A DNA stretch of 64,000 nt from SXTU01 sp964496695 (GCA_964496695.1 CAZCBE010000025.1:1-64000); one strand, 5' to 3'; shown: positions 18,201 through 27,414, numbered from the stretch's first letter. Translations and numbers: made by a program. The notes: a model not told the origin generated them from the sequence alone.

Positions 18201-20918
18201 TCACTCGATGATCAGCAAGTCAATTTCCGCCAGCTTGGGCACGCGCACGGAGCCGTTCTCCAGCGCCAGCGGGCCGTGGAGGAGCGAGCGGACGGACTTC
18301 ACTTCACCCAGCCCGGGCAGGGCCACGCGCAGATCGGTCACGGCCTGCAGGCCGCCTTTGCCGGTCGTCTCCGGGGTGCGCTGGTAGGCCCAGTTCATCA
18401 ACGCCACGGAGCGGTGGCCGTCCTTCACCAGCGCCGCGCTCTCGACGAGCGCCTCCGAGGGAAGCGCGGGCCGCGCCACCTTGCGGGCGAGCGCGGGCGC
18501 AGTGATGAGTGCGCGGACCGCCGGGCTGAAATCCTCGCGCATCGAGAAGTCCGCGCGCCGCACCTTCGCCGAGTAGGTCAGGCCGGACCACAGACCGGCA
18601 ACGGTCGCATCGCCTTTGCCAAACTTGTGGCGCGTGATGGCGGGCTTGCCGTCGGCGAAGCGCACGAGCACCTCGGCCCCGCCCGGCGTGAGCGCCTCGC
18701 GACCGATGCCAGCGCTGAAGGTCGCACCTTCCCATTGCAGCGCGGCTCCGGCGGGCGCGTTGGTTTCGGCGAGGGGCTTGAAGTCCGTCGCGCGGTAGGG
18801 GTCCACCGAGCCCCAGGTCTCCAGCTTGCGCTCGCCCAGGCCGAGGACTTCCGCGAAAGCCGTCGCGGGCTGGTTCGCCTCGTCACGGCTGAGGCCGAGG
18901 GCATCGGTCCACAGCGAACCGCCGGCGCGGACCCATTCCTTCACCTGCGCGGCGGCGTCGCGACGCAGATGCGGACCGGGAATGTAGATGGCCTTGTAGC
19001 GGGCGAGCTTGCCCTCGGCGAGCTGCTGTTCGCTGAGGATGTCCACGGGGATGTGCGCGTGCGCGAGGGCGAGATAGACCCACTTGGCGTTCTCGAAGGC
19101 CGTGCCGTTCAGGCCGCCCGCCCGGCCCCAAATCTCCGAGGCACGCGGCGTGACAAAGGCCACCTCCGCCTCGACTAGCGGACGCGCGCCGAAAAGCCGG
19201 TCCTCCGCACGGCCAAGGAAACGCGCCGCGCCCGCCACGCGTTCGAGCAGTTCCGGCGATTGCGAAAAGCTGTCGCCCTTCGAGTAGTCCGGGCCATAAG
19301 TATACCACTCGATGACCCGCACGCCGCGCGACACCACCGAGAGCATCCGCTGCTCCGGCGCACCCCGGTGCGGCTTCACGAGGCAGCCCATCGGCATGGA
19401 GTGGCGCGCCGCAATCCCGCGCCCGATGTCCGCCAGATAGGATTCGCACTGCCACGCGCGCGGGTCGCGATTGGAAGTTTCCCAGACGAAGGCCGTGTTC
19501 GCACCGAGGTCATAGAATTCGTTCCAATCCAGGCTCGCACCGCTCCAGCTCGGCGTGGGGCCTTGCATGGCGTAGAGCGGGATGCCGGCGGCCTTGAACT
19601 GCTGGGCGCGGGCGGGAAATACCTGCGCCGTGGCGTGCGTCATGAAGCGCGCCGTGTAGTAGCTGCGGAGGGAATCCGCCGCGTTCTCCGGCGTCGCCGG
19701 CGGCGTGGCGCGCGGGGCCTTGCCTTTCGCGCCGGGCACGACCTCGGCGGCGGTGCCCCAGATGTCGAACGGCTTCACGTCGTTCCAGTCGGCCTTGCCG
19801 AAGTCAGCAGGCGACAGCTTCTGCGTGCGCAGGTAGTCGCGGAACTTCCCGGCACAGCGGTCGCAGCGCGCAATGTGCTCCTTCGCGAAGACACCAATCT
19901 CGTCCACCCACAGCGCCCACGATTCCTTCGCCCCGGCCGCGCGGTGTTCTTCGATGGCCTTCACCGCGCTCTCCTGCATCAACGGAGCGAGGGCCGGGTC
20001 AAACGGGCAGCCATCATCCGGCAGCTTGCCACCCTTCTGGAGCAGGTTGATCGGGCTGCCGGAGCCGGGACCGCCCCAATAAACGTGGCGGAAGTCCTTG
20101 CCGAAACCCGCCGCATCCACGAACCGCAGCGAACCAACCAGGCTGTTTACGCCCAGCATGCGCAGCGTGCGGCATTCGTCGGCGAGGATGGCGGGGTTGC
20201 AGTGCCGCACGCCGTAGCCGGCGGGACCGCCCAGGCCCGTCACGCCAAACTGCCCGTAGCCGCCGAGGTGGCCGACCAGTGCAAACTGCTTGGGCATCGG
20301 GGCCGGTTCCGTGAAGTGCTTTTCCAGCCGCTCGCGCCGGAGCCGGGCATGGGTCGAGAGGCCGTTCAACTGCGCGATAAATTCCGGCGTGACCTTCGCG
20401 CCCAGGGCGTGCCCCGGGAAGGCGATGCCAACCGTCGCACCTTTGGGCGACGGCTCGACGAAGCGATGGAACACCTTCCCGCCCTCGGCGAACTCAAACT
20501 CCACATCCACCGACTCCAGCGGCGCGGGCTGCGCCTTGGCCTTCGCCTTCGTCGGCGAGGCGGCCTCGACCCAGATGGTCGGAAAATCCCAGCCGCGCGC
20601 ATTGGCGCAGAGCGTGCCCAGCGGCAGCCATCCGCTCCACTCCCCGCGCGGGAAATGCTGCTCCAGGTCCGCCGCGAGAAACGGCCCGCGCGTGACCGTG
20701 CCGCCCAGCCCCTCGCCACCACGCCGCCAGTTGATGCGCACGAACTCCGGCTCCGGCACGGACCGGACCACGCGCACGCGCACCGCCATCTTGGCGATGG
20801 CGGCGGAGCCCTTGCCTCGGACATCGCCCTTGTCTATCTGCTCCTGGGCGGTCAGGGAGGGAGCAAGGAACAGAGCGGGCAGGGCCGCAAGAATGGCGAG
20901 AAGAGCAGGTCGGTTCAT
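18201..20918 (-). CDS. Large secreted protein, GH42-like beta-galactosidase fold
   Basis: A 905-residue protein with a signal peptide (MNRPALLAILAALPALFLAPSLTAQ). An N-terminal beta-rich region (about 25-200) is followed by a TIM-barrel-like section. There WALWVDEIGVFAKEHIARCDRCAGKFRDYL resembles the GH42 acid/base and zinc-cluster region (NE..., CxxC, FRxWL). Then comes a section resembling the trimerisation fold (YKAIYIPGPHLRRDAAAQVKEWVRAGGSLWTDA) and a beta-sandwich end. The catalytic acid would be E in VDEIG; the usual N before E is D. I take it as a glycoside hydrolase-like protein with low certainty on the reaction. Confidence 0.6.
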   Translation of the reverse strand: MNRPALLAILAALPALFLAPSLTAQEQIDKGDVRGKGSAAIAKMAVRVRVVRSVPEPEFVRINWRRGGEGLGGTVTRGPFLAADLEQHFPRGEWSGWLPLGTLCANARGWDFPTIWVEAASPTKAKAKAQPAPLESVDVEFEFAEGGKVFHRFVEPSPKGATVGIAFPGHALGAKVTPEFIAQLNGLSTHARLRRERLEKHFTEPAPMPKQFALVGHLGGYGQFGVTGLGGPAGYGVRHCNPAILADECRTLRMLGVNSLVGSLRFVDAAGFGKDFRHVYWGGPGSGSPINLLQKGGKLPDDGCPFDPALAPLMQESAVKAIEEHRAAGAKESWALWVDEIGVFAKEHIARCDRCAGKFRDYLRTQKLSPADFGKADWNDVKPFDIWGTAAEVVPGAKGKAPRATPPATPENAADSLRSYYTARFMTHATAQVFPARAQQFKAAGIPLYAMQGPTPSWSGASLDWNEFYDLGANTAFVWETSNRDPRAWQCESYLADIGRGIAARHSMPMGCLVKPHRGAPEQRMLSVVSRGVRVIEWYTYGPDYSKGDSFSQSPELLERVAGAARFLGRAEDRLFGARPLVEAEVAFVTPRASEIWGRAGGLNGTAFENAKWVYLALAHAHIPVDILSEQQLAEGKLARYKAIYIPGPHLRRDAAAQVKEWVRAGGSLWTDALGLSRDEANQPATAFAEVLGLGERKLETWGSVDPYRATDFKPLAETNAPAGAALQWEGATFSAGIGREALTPGGAEVLVRFADGKPAITRHKFGKGDATVAGLWSGLTYSAKVRRADFSMREDFSPAVRALITAPALARKVARPALPSEALVESAALVKDGHRSVALMNWAYQRTPETTGKGGLQAVTDLRVALPGLGEVKSVRSLLHGPLALENGSVRVPKLAEIDLLIIE

Positions 20919-21021
20919 GGCAGTTGCAGTGGGAGTTAGATTAGAACTCCGGGCAAATATTCCAACGATGAATCAAGCGGAACCCGCGAAGGGGTCTGCG
21001 CACTGTCCCGGCCTCCGCACG

Positions 21022-21117
21022 CCGGGCAAGCGGGGACGCTTGCGACACGGCCGGCCGGAGGCCGGCGCTACGTAGCGCCCGCGTCCCGCGGGCCGTTTCG
21101 CCGGTGTCCGCGCCGGC
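21022..21117. repeat. GC-rich dispersed repeat, copy 2
   Basis: Same order of palindromes as the copy at 5702-5808 (GCAAGCGGGGACGCTTGC, GCCGGCCGGAGGCCGGC, GGCGCTACGTAGCGCC), with only scattered mismatches over about 95 bp. Confidence 0.85.
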
Positions 21118-21144
21118 TCGGCGCGGAGAGACGCATACTCGCCT

Positions 21145-21222
21145 CGTAGGAGACGACGTGAGGAGTCTCACTTCAGCCTTCAAGTGAGAACCAATCAGAG
21201 ACTCGTCACCTCGTCTCCTACG
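21145..21222. repeat. Palindromic element related to the one in the helicase gene
   Basis: Outer perfect 12-bp inverted repeat CGTAGGAGACGA/TCGTCTCCTACG with GACGTGAGGAGTCTCA inside. It shares the GACGTGAGGAG core and the CTACGCGGG right edge with the element inside the helicase gene (4000-4128). Confidence 0.75.
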
Positions 21223-21237
21223 CGGGTGCGGAAGCCC

Positions 21238-23574
21238 TCACCGCACCAGCATCCAGTCCACCGTGCCCTTCGCGGGCGCGGGCTTCTCGAAGGTGACGGT
21301 GAAGCCTTCGGGGGTCTTCTCCGTGATCGCGCGCTGGCCGAGCCAGGATTGTTCGAGGAAGACGGCGTAGTCGGCGTCGGCCTCGGGCGTGGGGAACTTC
21401 ACCTTGAGTGTCGTGGCGCTGGCGGTGACGGTGACGTTCTTGCCGCGCAGGTTCTTCGCGGGTTTGCCATCACCGGACAGGCCGGTGACGCCGGAGACGG
21501 AGCCGCCCGCGCGCACCCCACCGCCCTCGAACTGAAACTCGCCGCTCTCGCGGCTCACCTTCAACGTGGCGACCTGCGTCGGACGCGCGGGCGAGGAGAC
21601 GGCCTTGGTGATGCCGGTCTTGCCCTTGTCCGCTTCGCCTTCCGGCGCCTGCCCGTAGAACCACTGCATCACCTGCTCGTGATACGGCTGCTGGAAGAGG
21701 ATCGCCGCGCGCGCAAAGTCCGCCTTGAAGTTCAGGCCGATGGTCGCGGCGGAATCCACCACCATGATGTTGTCCCACGCGGGCTTGGGCTCGTGGCGCT
21801 TGGCGAGGTCGTCCAGGTTCGCCGGGCCGCCGCGCGCGCTGACCACGGAGTAGCGCGCCGTCGCGCCGTTGTTCGCCGCCTCGACAATTGCCGCGGGGAA
21901 CTGGCCGGGAATGTCCTCCCACGTCCACACGCGGAAGGCCGTCGGCTTGAACGGGTCGGGCCCGATGGCCTGCTCGACGGCATCGCCCTTCTCGAAGTCG
22001 TGCGGCGTGCCCACGTCCGGGTGCGGCGCAAGGCCGAGCGTGCGCTGACCGCCGCGGTCGCCGCCGGGGACGGCGCGGGCCACGTCGTTCACATACGCGC
22101 CGGGCGCGATCACGTAGCTGAGCGGACGGATGTGGCCGTCCCAGGTGTAGTTCTCGGTCTTGTAAAGCGTCGGGCTGCCCGCGCTCTTCGCACCCCACCA
22201 GAAGCGCTGGATCTCGATCTCCTTTGTGCCATCGGAGTTTGCGGTGAACTTGCTGACCTGATACCAGCGCAGGCCGCCCTTGGGCGTCTTCTCGCCCGGG
22301 TCGGTCAGGGCGAAGTAACGGCCCACGACCGCCTTCGTCCAGCCGCAGTCCTTGTCGCCGCGGATCAAGCCGCCGAACTTGCGCTCGGTGGAGCCGGAGA
22401 TTTCGCTCTTCACCAGGGACGTGGTGTAGTCCTTGCCCTCGAAGATGCTCGCGGTCTTGTCGGGCAGATCGTAGTCTGTGCGCCCCGCGACGATGATGAC
22501 CTTGCCGGCGGTGAGATGCTTCTTCGGGTTGAGATTAACGAGCGGGCGCGAGTCGCCCAGCGTGTTCACGTTGCGCGCGGAGTTGTTGAAGACCAGTTGC
22601 GACTTGGCCCAGTCCACCGACTCGACGCTGGCCCGGAAGTTGTCCTCCTTGGAGTGGATGAAGGCCGCGTAGCAGTTGCCGTTCTCATCCCCCGCCGCCG
22701 AGTGGATGTTGCTCATGTAGTTGAAGTCGCAGTAGTAGATGTAGGTGTCGCCGTGCGAGTATTGGTTGCGGATCACCTTCACGTCGTAAGTCTGGTTGTC
22801 GTTGTGGGTGGTCTGGAGCATGTGCAGGAGGCCGGTGTTGCTCTTGTTGTGCAGGATCGCGCCGGCGACGTGGTCAATGTCCGTGTCGGCGACGAAGTAG
22901 CTCAACTGCTTCTCCACGTCATAGCCGATGGACTTCACGAGGCCGCGCGTGACGCCGCCGCCGTAGCCCTTGCCGCCGTGGATGTTGATGAACTGGCCGG
23001 GGTGGATGCCGCGCACGGTGGCCAGGTAGAAGCGCTGGTCCTTGCCCTTCGTCACCGGCAGTTGCAGCCAGTCGAGGTAGCTGCTGGAGCCATAGGTGAT
23101 CTCGCTGTCGAGCGTGAGCGCCGGATGCGTGCCCCAGTGCGGGAGGCTGTCGCCGTCGGCGAGGCGCAGGGGCCGCTCCAGGCGCAGGCCGGTGATGGGC
23201 GGGATCTGCACGACCACACTTTTGCCGTTGTGCGAGATGACGGTGACGCCGGGCTGGTCGGTCCAACGCTTGGTCTCGGCGGGCGGCTCCGGCGAGCGCG
23301 TGAGGCCCTGGAGTGGGAGCGGCTTATTTTGCAGCACGTTCCAATCGCCGGCGGGGACTTCGAGCACGCCGCCGGTCTTGCGCAGTTCGGCGATGGCCTT
23401 CTCGTAGGTCTCGCGCAGGGCCTTGCCGCTGGTGTCACCGAACTCCTTCAACTCGCGGACGAGCGGCGGCTTCGGGTCGGCGGCGGCGGCCAAGGTGGTG
23501 CAGAGGGCCAGCAGGCCGGCCGCGCGCAGGACCGGGGAGGCGGAGGTGAAGCGGAGGGGGTGATTCAGATGCAT
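21238..23574 (-). CDS. Large secreted protein of unknown function
   Basis: A 778-residue protein with a signal peptide (residues about 1-32, ending TLAAAAD). I do not recognise a family. The first quarter (EFGDTSGKALRETYEKAIAELRKTGGVLEVPAGDWNVLQN) resembles the opening of pectate-lyase-like beta-helix proteins. The middle is rich in aromatic and Asn/Asp residues (YIYYCDFNYMSNIHSAAGDENGNCYAAFIHSKEDNF), in line with extracellular beta-structure. The end (LKVKFPTPEADADYAVFLEQSWLGQRAITEKT) looks like a small beta-sandwich binding module. A polysaccharide-related role fits the neighbourhood but is inference. Confidence 0.6.
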   Translation of the reverse strand: MHLNHPLRFTSASPVLRAAGLLALCTTLAAAADPKPPLVRELKEFGDTSGKALRETYEKAIAELRKTGGVLEVPAGDWNVLQNKPLPLQGLTRSPEPPAETKRWTDQPGVTVISHNGKSVVVQIPPITGLRLERPLRLADGDSLPHWGTHPALTLDSEITYGSSSYLDWLQLPVTKGKDQRFYLATVRGIHPGQFINIHGGKGYGGGVTRGLVKSIGYDVEKQLSYFVADTDIDHVAGAILHNKSNTGLLHMLQTTHNDNQTYDVKVIRNQYSHGDTYIYYCDFNYMSNIHSAAGDENGNCYAAFIHSKEDNFRASVESVDWAKSQLVFNNSARNVNTLGDSRPLVNLNPKKHLTAGKVIIVAGRTDYDLPDKTASIFEGKDYTTSLVKSEISGSTERKFGGLIRGDKDCGWTKAVVGRYFALTDPGEKTPKGGLRWYQVSKFTANSDGTKEIEIQRFWWGAKSAGSPTLYKTENYTWDGHIRPLSYVIAPGAYVNDVARAVPGGDRGGQRTLGLAPHPDVGTPHDFEKGDAVEQAIGPDPFKPTAFRVWTWEDIPGQFPAAIVEAANNGATARYSVVSARGGPANLDDLAKRHEPKPAWDNIMVVDSAATIGLNFKADFARAAILFQQPYHEQVMQWFYGQAPEGEADKGKTGITKAVSSPARPTQVATLKVSRESGEFQFEGGGVRAGGSVSGVTGLSGDGKPAKNLRGKNVTVTASATTLKVKFPTPEADADYAVFLEQSWLGQRAITEKTPEGFTVTFEKPAPAKGTVDWMLVR

Positions 23575-23711
23575 GTTATCGGAGTCTTACCGACGTTGAC
23601 TGTGCGCGGGGAATTTCAAGGGAATGGCGGAGGACTGGGGAGTGGACCCAAAGATTTGGGAAAGACAAAGATGGGGGCGGCGGAACTCAACCCGAACTCC
23701 GAAGCCGGAAT

Positions 23712-23847
23712 GGGTAGCACAGGCTACCAGCCTGTGCCGTCCGGCCACTGGCCGGACGGAACGGCGGGGCGGCCCGGCAGCCACACGAGGCATCGAATCA
23801 GTGCGCACGCCGTCGTCATTCCGAGCGGCTGGTAGCCTGTGCTACCC
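23712..23847. repeat. GGGTAGCACAGGCTACC palindromic element
   Basis: The ends are inverted: GGGTAGCACAGGCTACCA at the left and TGGTAGCCTGTGCTACCC at the right. Internally there is CCGTCCGGCCACTGGCCGGA. It is the same design as the other PVC-style palindromic elements in this window. Confidence 0.75.
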
Positions 23848-23900
23848 GGCGGCTGCGCCGCCAAGGCGCTCCTGTTCAACGCAAGGCGCTAGACTGCCAT

Positions 23901-24114
23901 TCAGGGCTGAAAGCCCGCCCGGTGACAGCCCGGGGTGAAGCCCCGGGTAGCCTGGCCCGTGAAGCCGGCCCGCCCTGAAAGGGCGGGACTTGCCGCCCCC
24001 GGTGCAGAGTGCCGCCCCTTCAGGACGGTGCCGGAATAGACCGCGAACCCGGGCCTTCGCCTCGCGGTGCTCGGCTCCAGCCCGGGCTGTCACCGGACGG
24101 GCTTTCAGCCCTGA
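23901..24114. repeat. Composite palindromic element, copy 2 (inverted)
   Basis: Bounded by TCAGGGCTGAAAGCCCG and CGGGCTTTCAGCCCTGA, with CAGCCCGGGGTGAAGCCCCG near the left and CTCCAGCCCGGGCTG near the right, i.e. the block order of 8419-8634 reversed. Confidence 0.85.
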
Positions 24115-24161
24115 AACCGTGTGATCCGCGTCATCCGCAGTTTCAATTTCGGAATTTGGGC

Positions 24162-25055
24162 CTACTTCTTCTTCACCGGCGGCGGGGCGGCGGCCGGGGG
24201 CTTCTCCTGGCCGGCGCGGTAGCGGATCCAGTTGTGCCAGCCGCGCTCGAACTCGGGCAGGCCGCCGCGCCAGAGCTTGTCGAGCTGCGCGGTGAAGGCC
24301 GCGCCGGGCTTCGCACCGCGCTCGATGCCCGGGGTCTTCAGCAGCGTCCCGAGGAAGGCCTGCGCGTTCGCGGCACCCATGAAGAAGTCGAAGAGCGAGT
24401 AGCCCACCACGTAGCCCATCCCAATGTTGCCGCCGAACTGCCGGCTCCATTCCTCGTAGTTCTCGGCTTCGAGATAGGCGCGCAAGGGCGGGAGCTTTTT
24501 CTCGTCGAGCAGGTATTTCAGCGTCTGCCAGCGGCGGGCGCGGTCGGTCTTCTGCGCCTCGCTCTCGGCCCAGGCGGGCTTGCCGAACCAGTCGGCGCTG
24601 CCCTCGTTCATCCACAACGGGACGTGCAGCAGGAACGACTGGGTGACAGCGTGGGTGGTCTCGTGCAGGACGGTGGCGAGATGCACGGCGGGCTGCGGGT
24701 GCTTCCAGGAGACGACCTCGGCGGTGGCGGAGGTGATCTCGCCGGTGTCGGGCTTGTAGGACTTCCGGCTGGCCGTGTAACCGAGCAACTGCGGGCTGAC
24801 GCTGCGGCCCAGGGTGGCGGAGTAGCTCTTGTAGTCCTCGTAAGTGGGGAAGATGCGGTAGGTGACGGTGAACTCGGCCGGGGCCTTCCGCTTGAGCACC
24901 TGCTCGTGCCGCGCGATGAGCTGCTTCAGCTCATAACGGATGGCGTAATCCATGCCGCTGGTGACGGTGTAGCCGGTCTTTTCGTAAGTCACCTCGACGG
25001 CGGCGAGCCGGGCGGGGAGCAGCAGCCACAACCCGAGCAGCAACAGGCAGGACAA
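24162..25055 (-). CDS. Secreted HExxH zinc peptidase (DUF1570/peptidase MA-like)
   Basis: A 297-residue protein if read from TTG at 25055, which begins an ideal signal peptide (SCLLLLGLWLLLPARLAA) and has AGGA 7 bp upstream. Upstream in-frame sequence to 25358 is repeat-derived and contains no usable ATG with coding character. The zinc motif HETTHAV and the third-ligand region NEGSADWF make a gluzincin-type active site, as in DUF1570 and peptidase MA proteins. The rest is helical, ending in a Pro/Lys tail (PPAAAPPPVKKK). Predicted periplasmic. Substrate unknown. Confidence 0.75.
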   Translation of the reverse strand: MSCLLLLGLWLLLPARLAAVEVTYEKTGYTVTSGMDYAIRYELKQLIARHEQVLKRKAPAEFTVTYRIFPTYEDYKSYSATLGRSVSPQLLGYTASRKSYKPDTGEITSATAEVVSWKHPQPAVHLATVLHETTHAVTQSFLLHVPLWMNEGSADWFGKPAWAESEAQKTDRARRWQTLKYLLDEKKLPPLRAYLEAENYEEWSRQFGGNIGMGYVVGYSLFDFFMGAANAQAFLGTLLKTPGIERGAKPGAAFTAQLDKLWRGGLPEFERGWHNWIRYRAGQEKPPAAAPPPVKKK

Positions 25056-25310
25056 CGCGCGTCCTGGGCGGGACGATGCGGCGGAAGGAGGCGTTCCTGT
25101 TAACGCAGAGGCGCAGAGAACGCGGAGGGACGCAGAGATTATACCGACTGTGGCAATCGTTTGGTCAAACGCAGCGTGCAGCACTTCGTGGCCGCTCTCC
25201 CTCACCCCAGCCCTCTCCCGCTGGGAGAGGGAGCCACTTAGCCCGTCGCGGTTGGCAAGAGTGGCGCGATTGGACGAGGGCTGCCAAAGATTCTCCCTCT
25301 CCCAGCGGGA
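25056..25310. other. Chromosomal gap left of the island, repeat-rich
   Basis: Contains a TAACGCAGAGGCGCAGAG-type element (about 25,099-25,138), an intact palindromic repeat (25,195-25,233) and the left half of a second copy (25,291-25,310) cut by the island. No gene is seen. Confidence 0.6.
25195..25233. repeat. Intact copy of the repeat used as island target
   Basis: A dispersed palindromic repeat, CTCTCCCTCACCCCAGCCCT followed by CTCCCGCTGGGAGAGGGAG. Its reverse complement is exactly what results from joining 25,291-25,310 to 59,837-59,857, so it documents the pre-integration site. Confidence 0.85.
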
Positions 25311-25331
25311 TAGCACTGTTGGGTATTGCAC
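25301..25331. other. attL: left junction of the genomic island
   Basis: Host bases CCCAGCGG are followed by GA (25,309-25,310), the presumed crossover dinucleotide, then island bases TAGCACTGTTGGGTATTGCAC. CTGTTGGGTATTGCAC (25,316-25,331) is the complement, 14 of 16, of the arm at 59,814-59,829 inside the right end. Confidence 0.8.
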
Positions 25332-25582
25332 AACGAAAAATCCACATCTCACACACACATTTTGCGCCTCGACAATCGCCCTGACAGCCTTGGCCTACAA
25401 GCCCGAATGCAGGTAGCGCCTGCGTGTCTTGGCAGTCCCAACAGCAGACTCGCGTGTTGGGAATTCTCTCGTTTTGGGTCATGTTGACGGCGGGTATTTC
25501 GGACCGCGCTTACCAACATCCGTCTGTCTGGTTATCCGTATTTGTTTGAACAAGCCGCACGGAAGGCTTACCAATCAGTCCA

Positions 25583-25972
25583 GTGCGCGGTTTGCGAAAT
25601 ACTTTGCTCCTTCTGCTGGCGGCGGCTTGGCTGCCGCTGACTGCGCATTGCAGCTTGGAAAGCCTGCCCGGCCTGGCCTTTCTCCAATGTGCTGACGACC
25701 GGGCCTGCCATCAAGGGACTGACTCTTCCGACGGAGGAGAGTGCTGCTCTTTTGAGTCAGCCAACTATTTTCTCCCTTCGCACCATCCGACCGTTTCCCC
25801 CGCGTTGGTCCTCGCGCTGCCTCCTTTTGAATCGCCGACCGAACTCGTGTGCGGCCAACCCGCGTCCGTCTCGCTCGGTGTCCTGACGGCAGCTCCACCC
25901 GACCTCCCGGCTTCCTGGCAGTTTGCTTTTCGCACGGCCCTTCCTCCCCGTGCGCCTTCACTCGCTTCGTAA
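25583..25972 (+). CDS. Small secreted Cys-rich protein at head of metal operon
   Basis: A 129-residue protein with a signal peptide (MRGLRNTLLLLLAAAWLPLTAHC, possibly cut before Cys). The mature part has Cys-rich LQCADDRACHQGTDSSDGGECC, which could bind metal, and ends WQFAFRTALPPRAPSLAS. That C-terminal pattern (W-Q-F..R.ALPPRAPS) is often seen in small proteins at the head of Czc/Cus efflux operons. It lies 121 bp before the CzcC gene. A metal-binding or sensing role in the periplasm is inference. Bases 25,385-25,582 before it hold only a hairpin (CCCAACA/TGTTGGG, 25,439-25,463). Confidence 0.55.
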   Translation: MRGLRNTLLLLLAAAWLPLTAHCSLESLPGLAFLQCADDRACHQGTDSSDGGECCSFESANYFLPSHHPTVSPALVLALPPFESPTELVCGQPASVSLGVLTAAPPDLPASWQFAFRTALPPRAPSLAS

Positions 25973-26093
25973 TTAGTCCTCGCTTCCGCTGAGGGCTGCT
26001 TTCCCGTTCAACAGGTGCGTTGTCGCCTGCCTTGGTTGTTCCCTGTTCGTGTCCCGTGGTTTGGAAAAAATTCGTGTGATTCCGTGTGATTTT

Positions 26094-27413
26094 ATGAAGC
26101 GATATTCGATTGGCAAATGGCGTCCCCAATTCGCAGTGGTGGCGTCCCTGACCGTGCTGACCGTTTTGGCGGCGCAAGCCCAAGATGCTGCCCCGGCCCT
26201 CAAGCCACAGACGCTGGACGCGCTGGTGGCCGAGGTGCTGGAGAAGAACCCTGAGCTGAAGTTTTACGAGGCGGAGATTGCAGTCGCCAAAGGCGAGCAG
26301 CGCACCGCCAAGGCGCTCGCCAACCCTGAACTGTCCGTCTCCGGCGGCCTCAAGCGCGCCAAGGACATCGCTGGTAATGTGCTGGGCGAGGGCGGCGCGT
26401 GGACCGTCGCGCTGCAACAACCCTTCGAGTGGCCGGGCCGGCTCGCGCTCCGCAAATCCATCGCCAGCCAGCAGGTCGCGCTCGCCGAGTTGGGCCTCGA
26501 AAACTTCCGCGCCGCCCTCGCCGCGCGTGTCCGCACCTTGGCGTTTGGCGTCTTCGTCGCGCAGCAGCAGGCCGATGCCGCGTTGGAGATTTCGCACCGC
26601 CTGCAAGCCCTCGCCGAGGTCGTCGTGCAACGCGACCCCGCCGGCGTCACGCCCAAGCTGGAGCAGCGCATCATCGAAGCCAGCGCGATTGTCGCGCAAA
26701 AACGCGCCACCGATGCCCACGTCGCCGTGCGCAACGTGTTGATTGAGCTGAACCAGTTGCGCGGCCTGCCGCTCGCCAGCCCGCTGCGTATTGCCGACAC
26801 GCCGCTCAAGTTCGCCCCGACCCCCGACCCCGAGGCGTTGCTGGCGCTGGCCCGCACGAACAACTTCGAGCTGCGACAGCGCGTCGCCGAATTGGAGCAG
26901 CAGGGCTTCCGCGTGGACCTGGCGAAGAACGAACGCTACCCCGCCGTCACCGTCGGCCCGTTCCTCAACTCGGAGAAGTCCGGCGACTCCCAGACCATCG
27001 TCGGCTTCAACCTGTCCGTCCCCCTGCCGTTGTGGAACCGAAACGCGGGCAACATCGAGGTGGCGCAGGCCCGCCGCGCGCAGGCGCAGACCGCGCTGAA
27101 CGTGGCGCAACGCGAAGTCGAGCGAAAGGTCAGCGAGACCTATCTCCAATACGCCGCCCGCCTCTATGAAATCACCCGCACCCGTCCTGACGCGGCGCAG
27201 GACTTCCGCGAGACCGCCGACTTGGCCGACCGGCATTACCGGCTCGGAGCCGTGCCGCTGACCACCTACATTGAGATGCAGAAGCAATACCTCGAAGCTC
27301 TCGAAGCCCTGCTCGACACCAAGCGCAGCGCCCTCGAAGCCAGCGAGCAATTGCACCTGCTCACCGGGCGCAGCCTCAACTCGTTGAGCGAAATCAAATC
27401 CTCCAAGGATTGA
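26094..27413 (+). CDS. czcC: TolC-family outer-membrane efflux protein (CzcC-like), copy 1
   Basis: A 439-residue protein from ATG at 26094 (MKRYSIGKWRPQFAVV), with a signal peptide ending AQAQD; in-frame sequence to 26,049 lacks signal character. Two outer-membrane efflux repeats are visible, with helical heptads (LDALVAEVLEKNPELKFYEAEIAVAKGEQRTAKAL and the matching block starting AQARRAQAQTALNVAQREVERKVSETYLQYA). It forms the outer-membrane channel of a tripartite metal pump. The stop and the adaptor start are 1 bp apart. A second copy, about 92 percent identical, lies at 37,696-39,009. Confidence 0.88.
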   Translation: MKRYSIGKWRPQFAVVASLTVLTVLAAQAQDAAPALKPQTLDALVAEVLEKNPELKFYEAEIAVAKGEQRTAKALANPELSVSGGLKRAKDIAGNVLGEGGAWTVALQQPFEWPGRLALRKSIASQQVALAELGLENFRAALAARVRTLAFGVFVAQQQADAALEISHRLQALAEVVVQRDPAGVTPKLEQRIIEASAIVAQKRATDAHVAVRNVLIELNQLRGLPLASPLRIADTPLKFAPTPDPEALLALARTNNFELRQRVAELEQQGFRVDLAKNERYPAVTVGPFLNSEKSGDSQTIVGFNLSVPLPLWNRNAGNIEVAQARRAQAQTALNVAQREVERKVSETYLQYAARLYEITRTRPDAAQDFRETADLADRHYRLGAVPLTTYIEMQKQYLEALEALLDTKRSALEASEQLHLLTGRSLNSLSEIKSSKD

Positions 27414-27414
27414 G

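Larger units (their letters stand above)
20919..21237. other. Gene-free gap with two repeat elements
   Basis: No gene seen. It contains copy 2 of the GC-rich repeat (21,022-21,117) and a CGTAGGAGACGA palindrome element (21,145-21,222), both listed separately. Confidence 0.6.
23575..24161. other. 587-bp repeat-filled gap
   Basis: No supported gene. The gap is occupied by a GGGTAGCACAGGCTACC element (23,712-23,847) and the second composite element (23,901-24,114). Confidence 0.6.
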
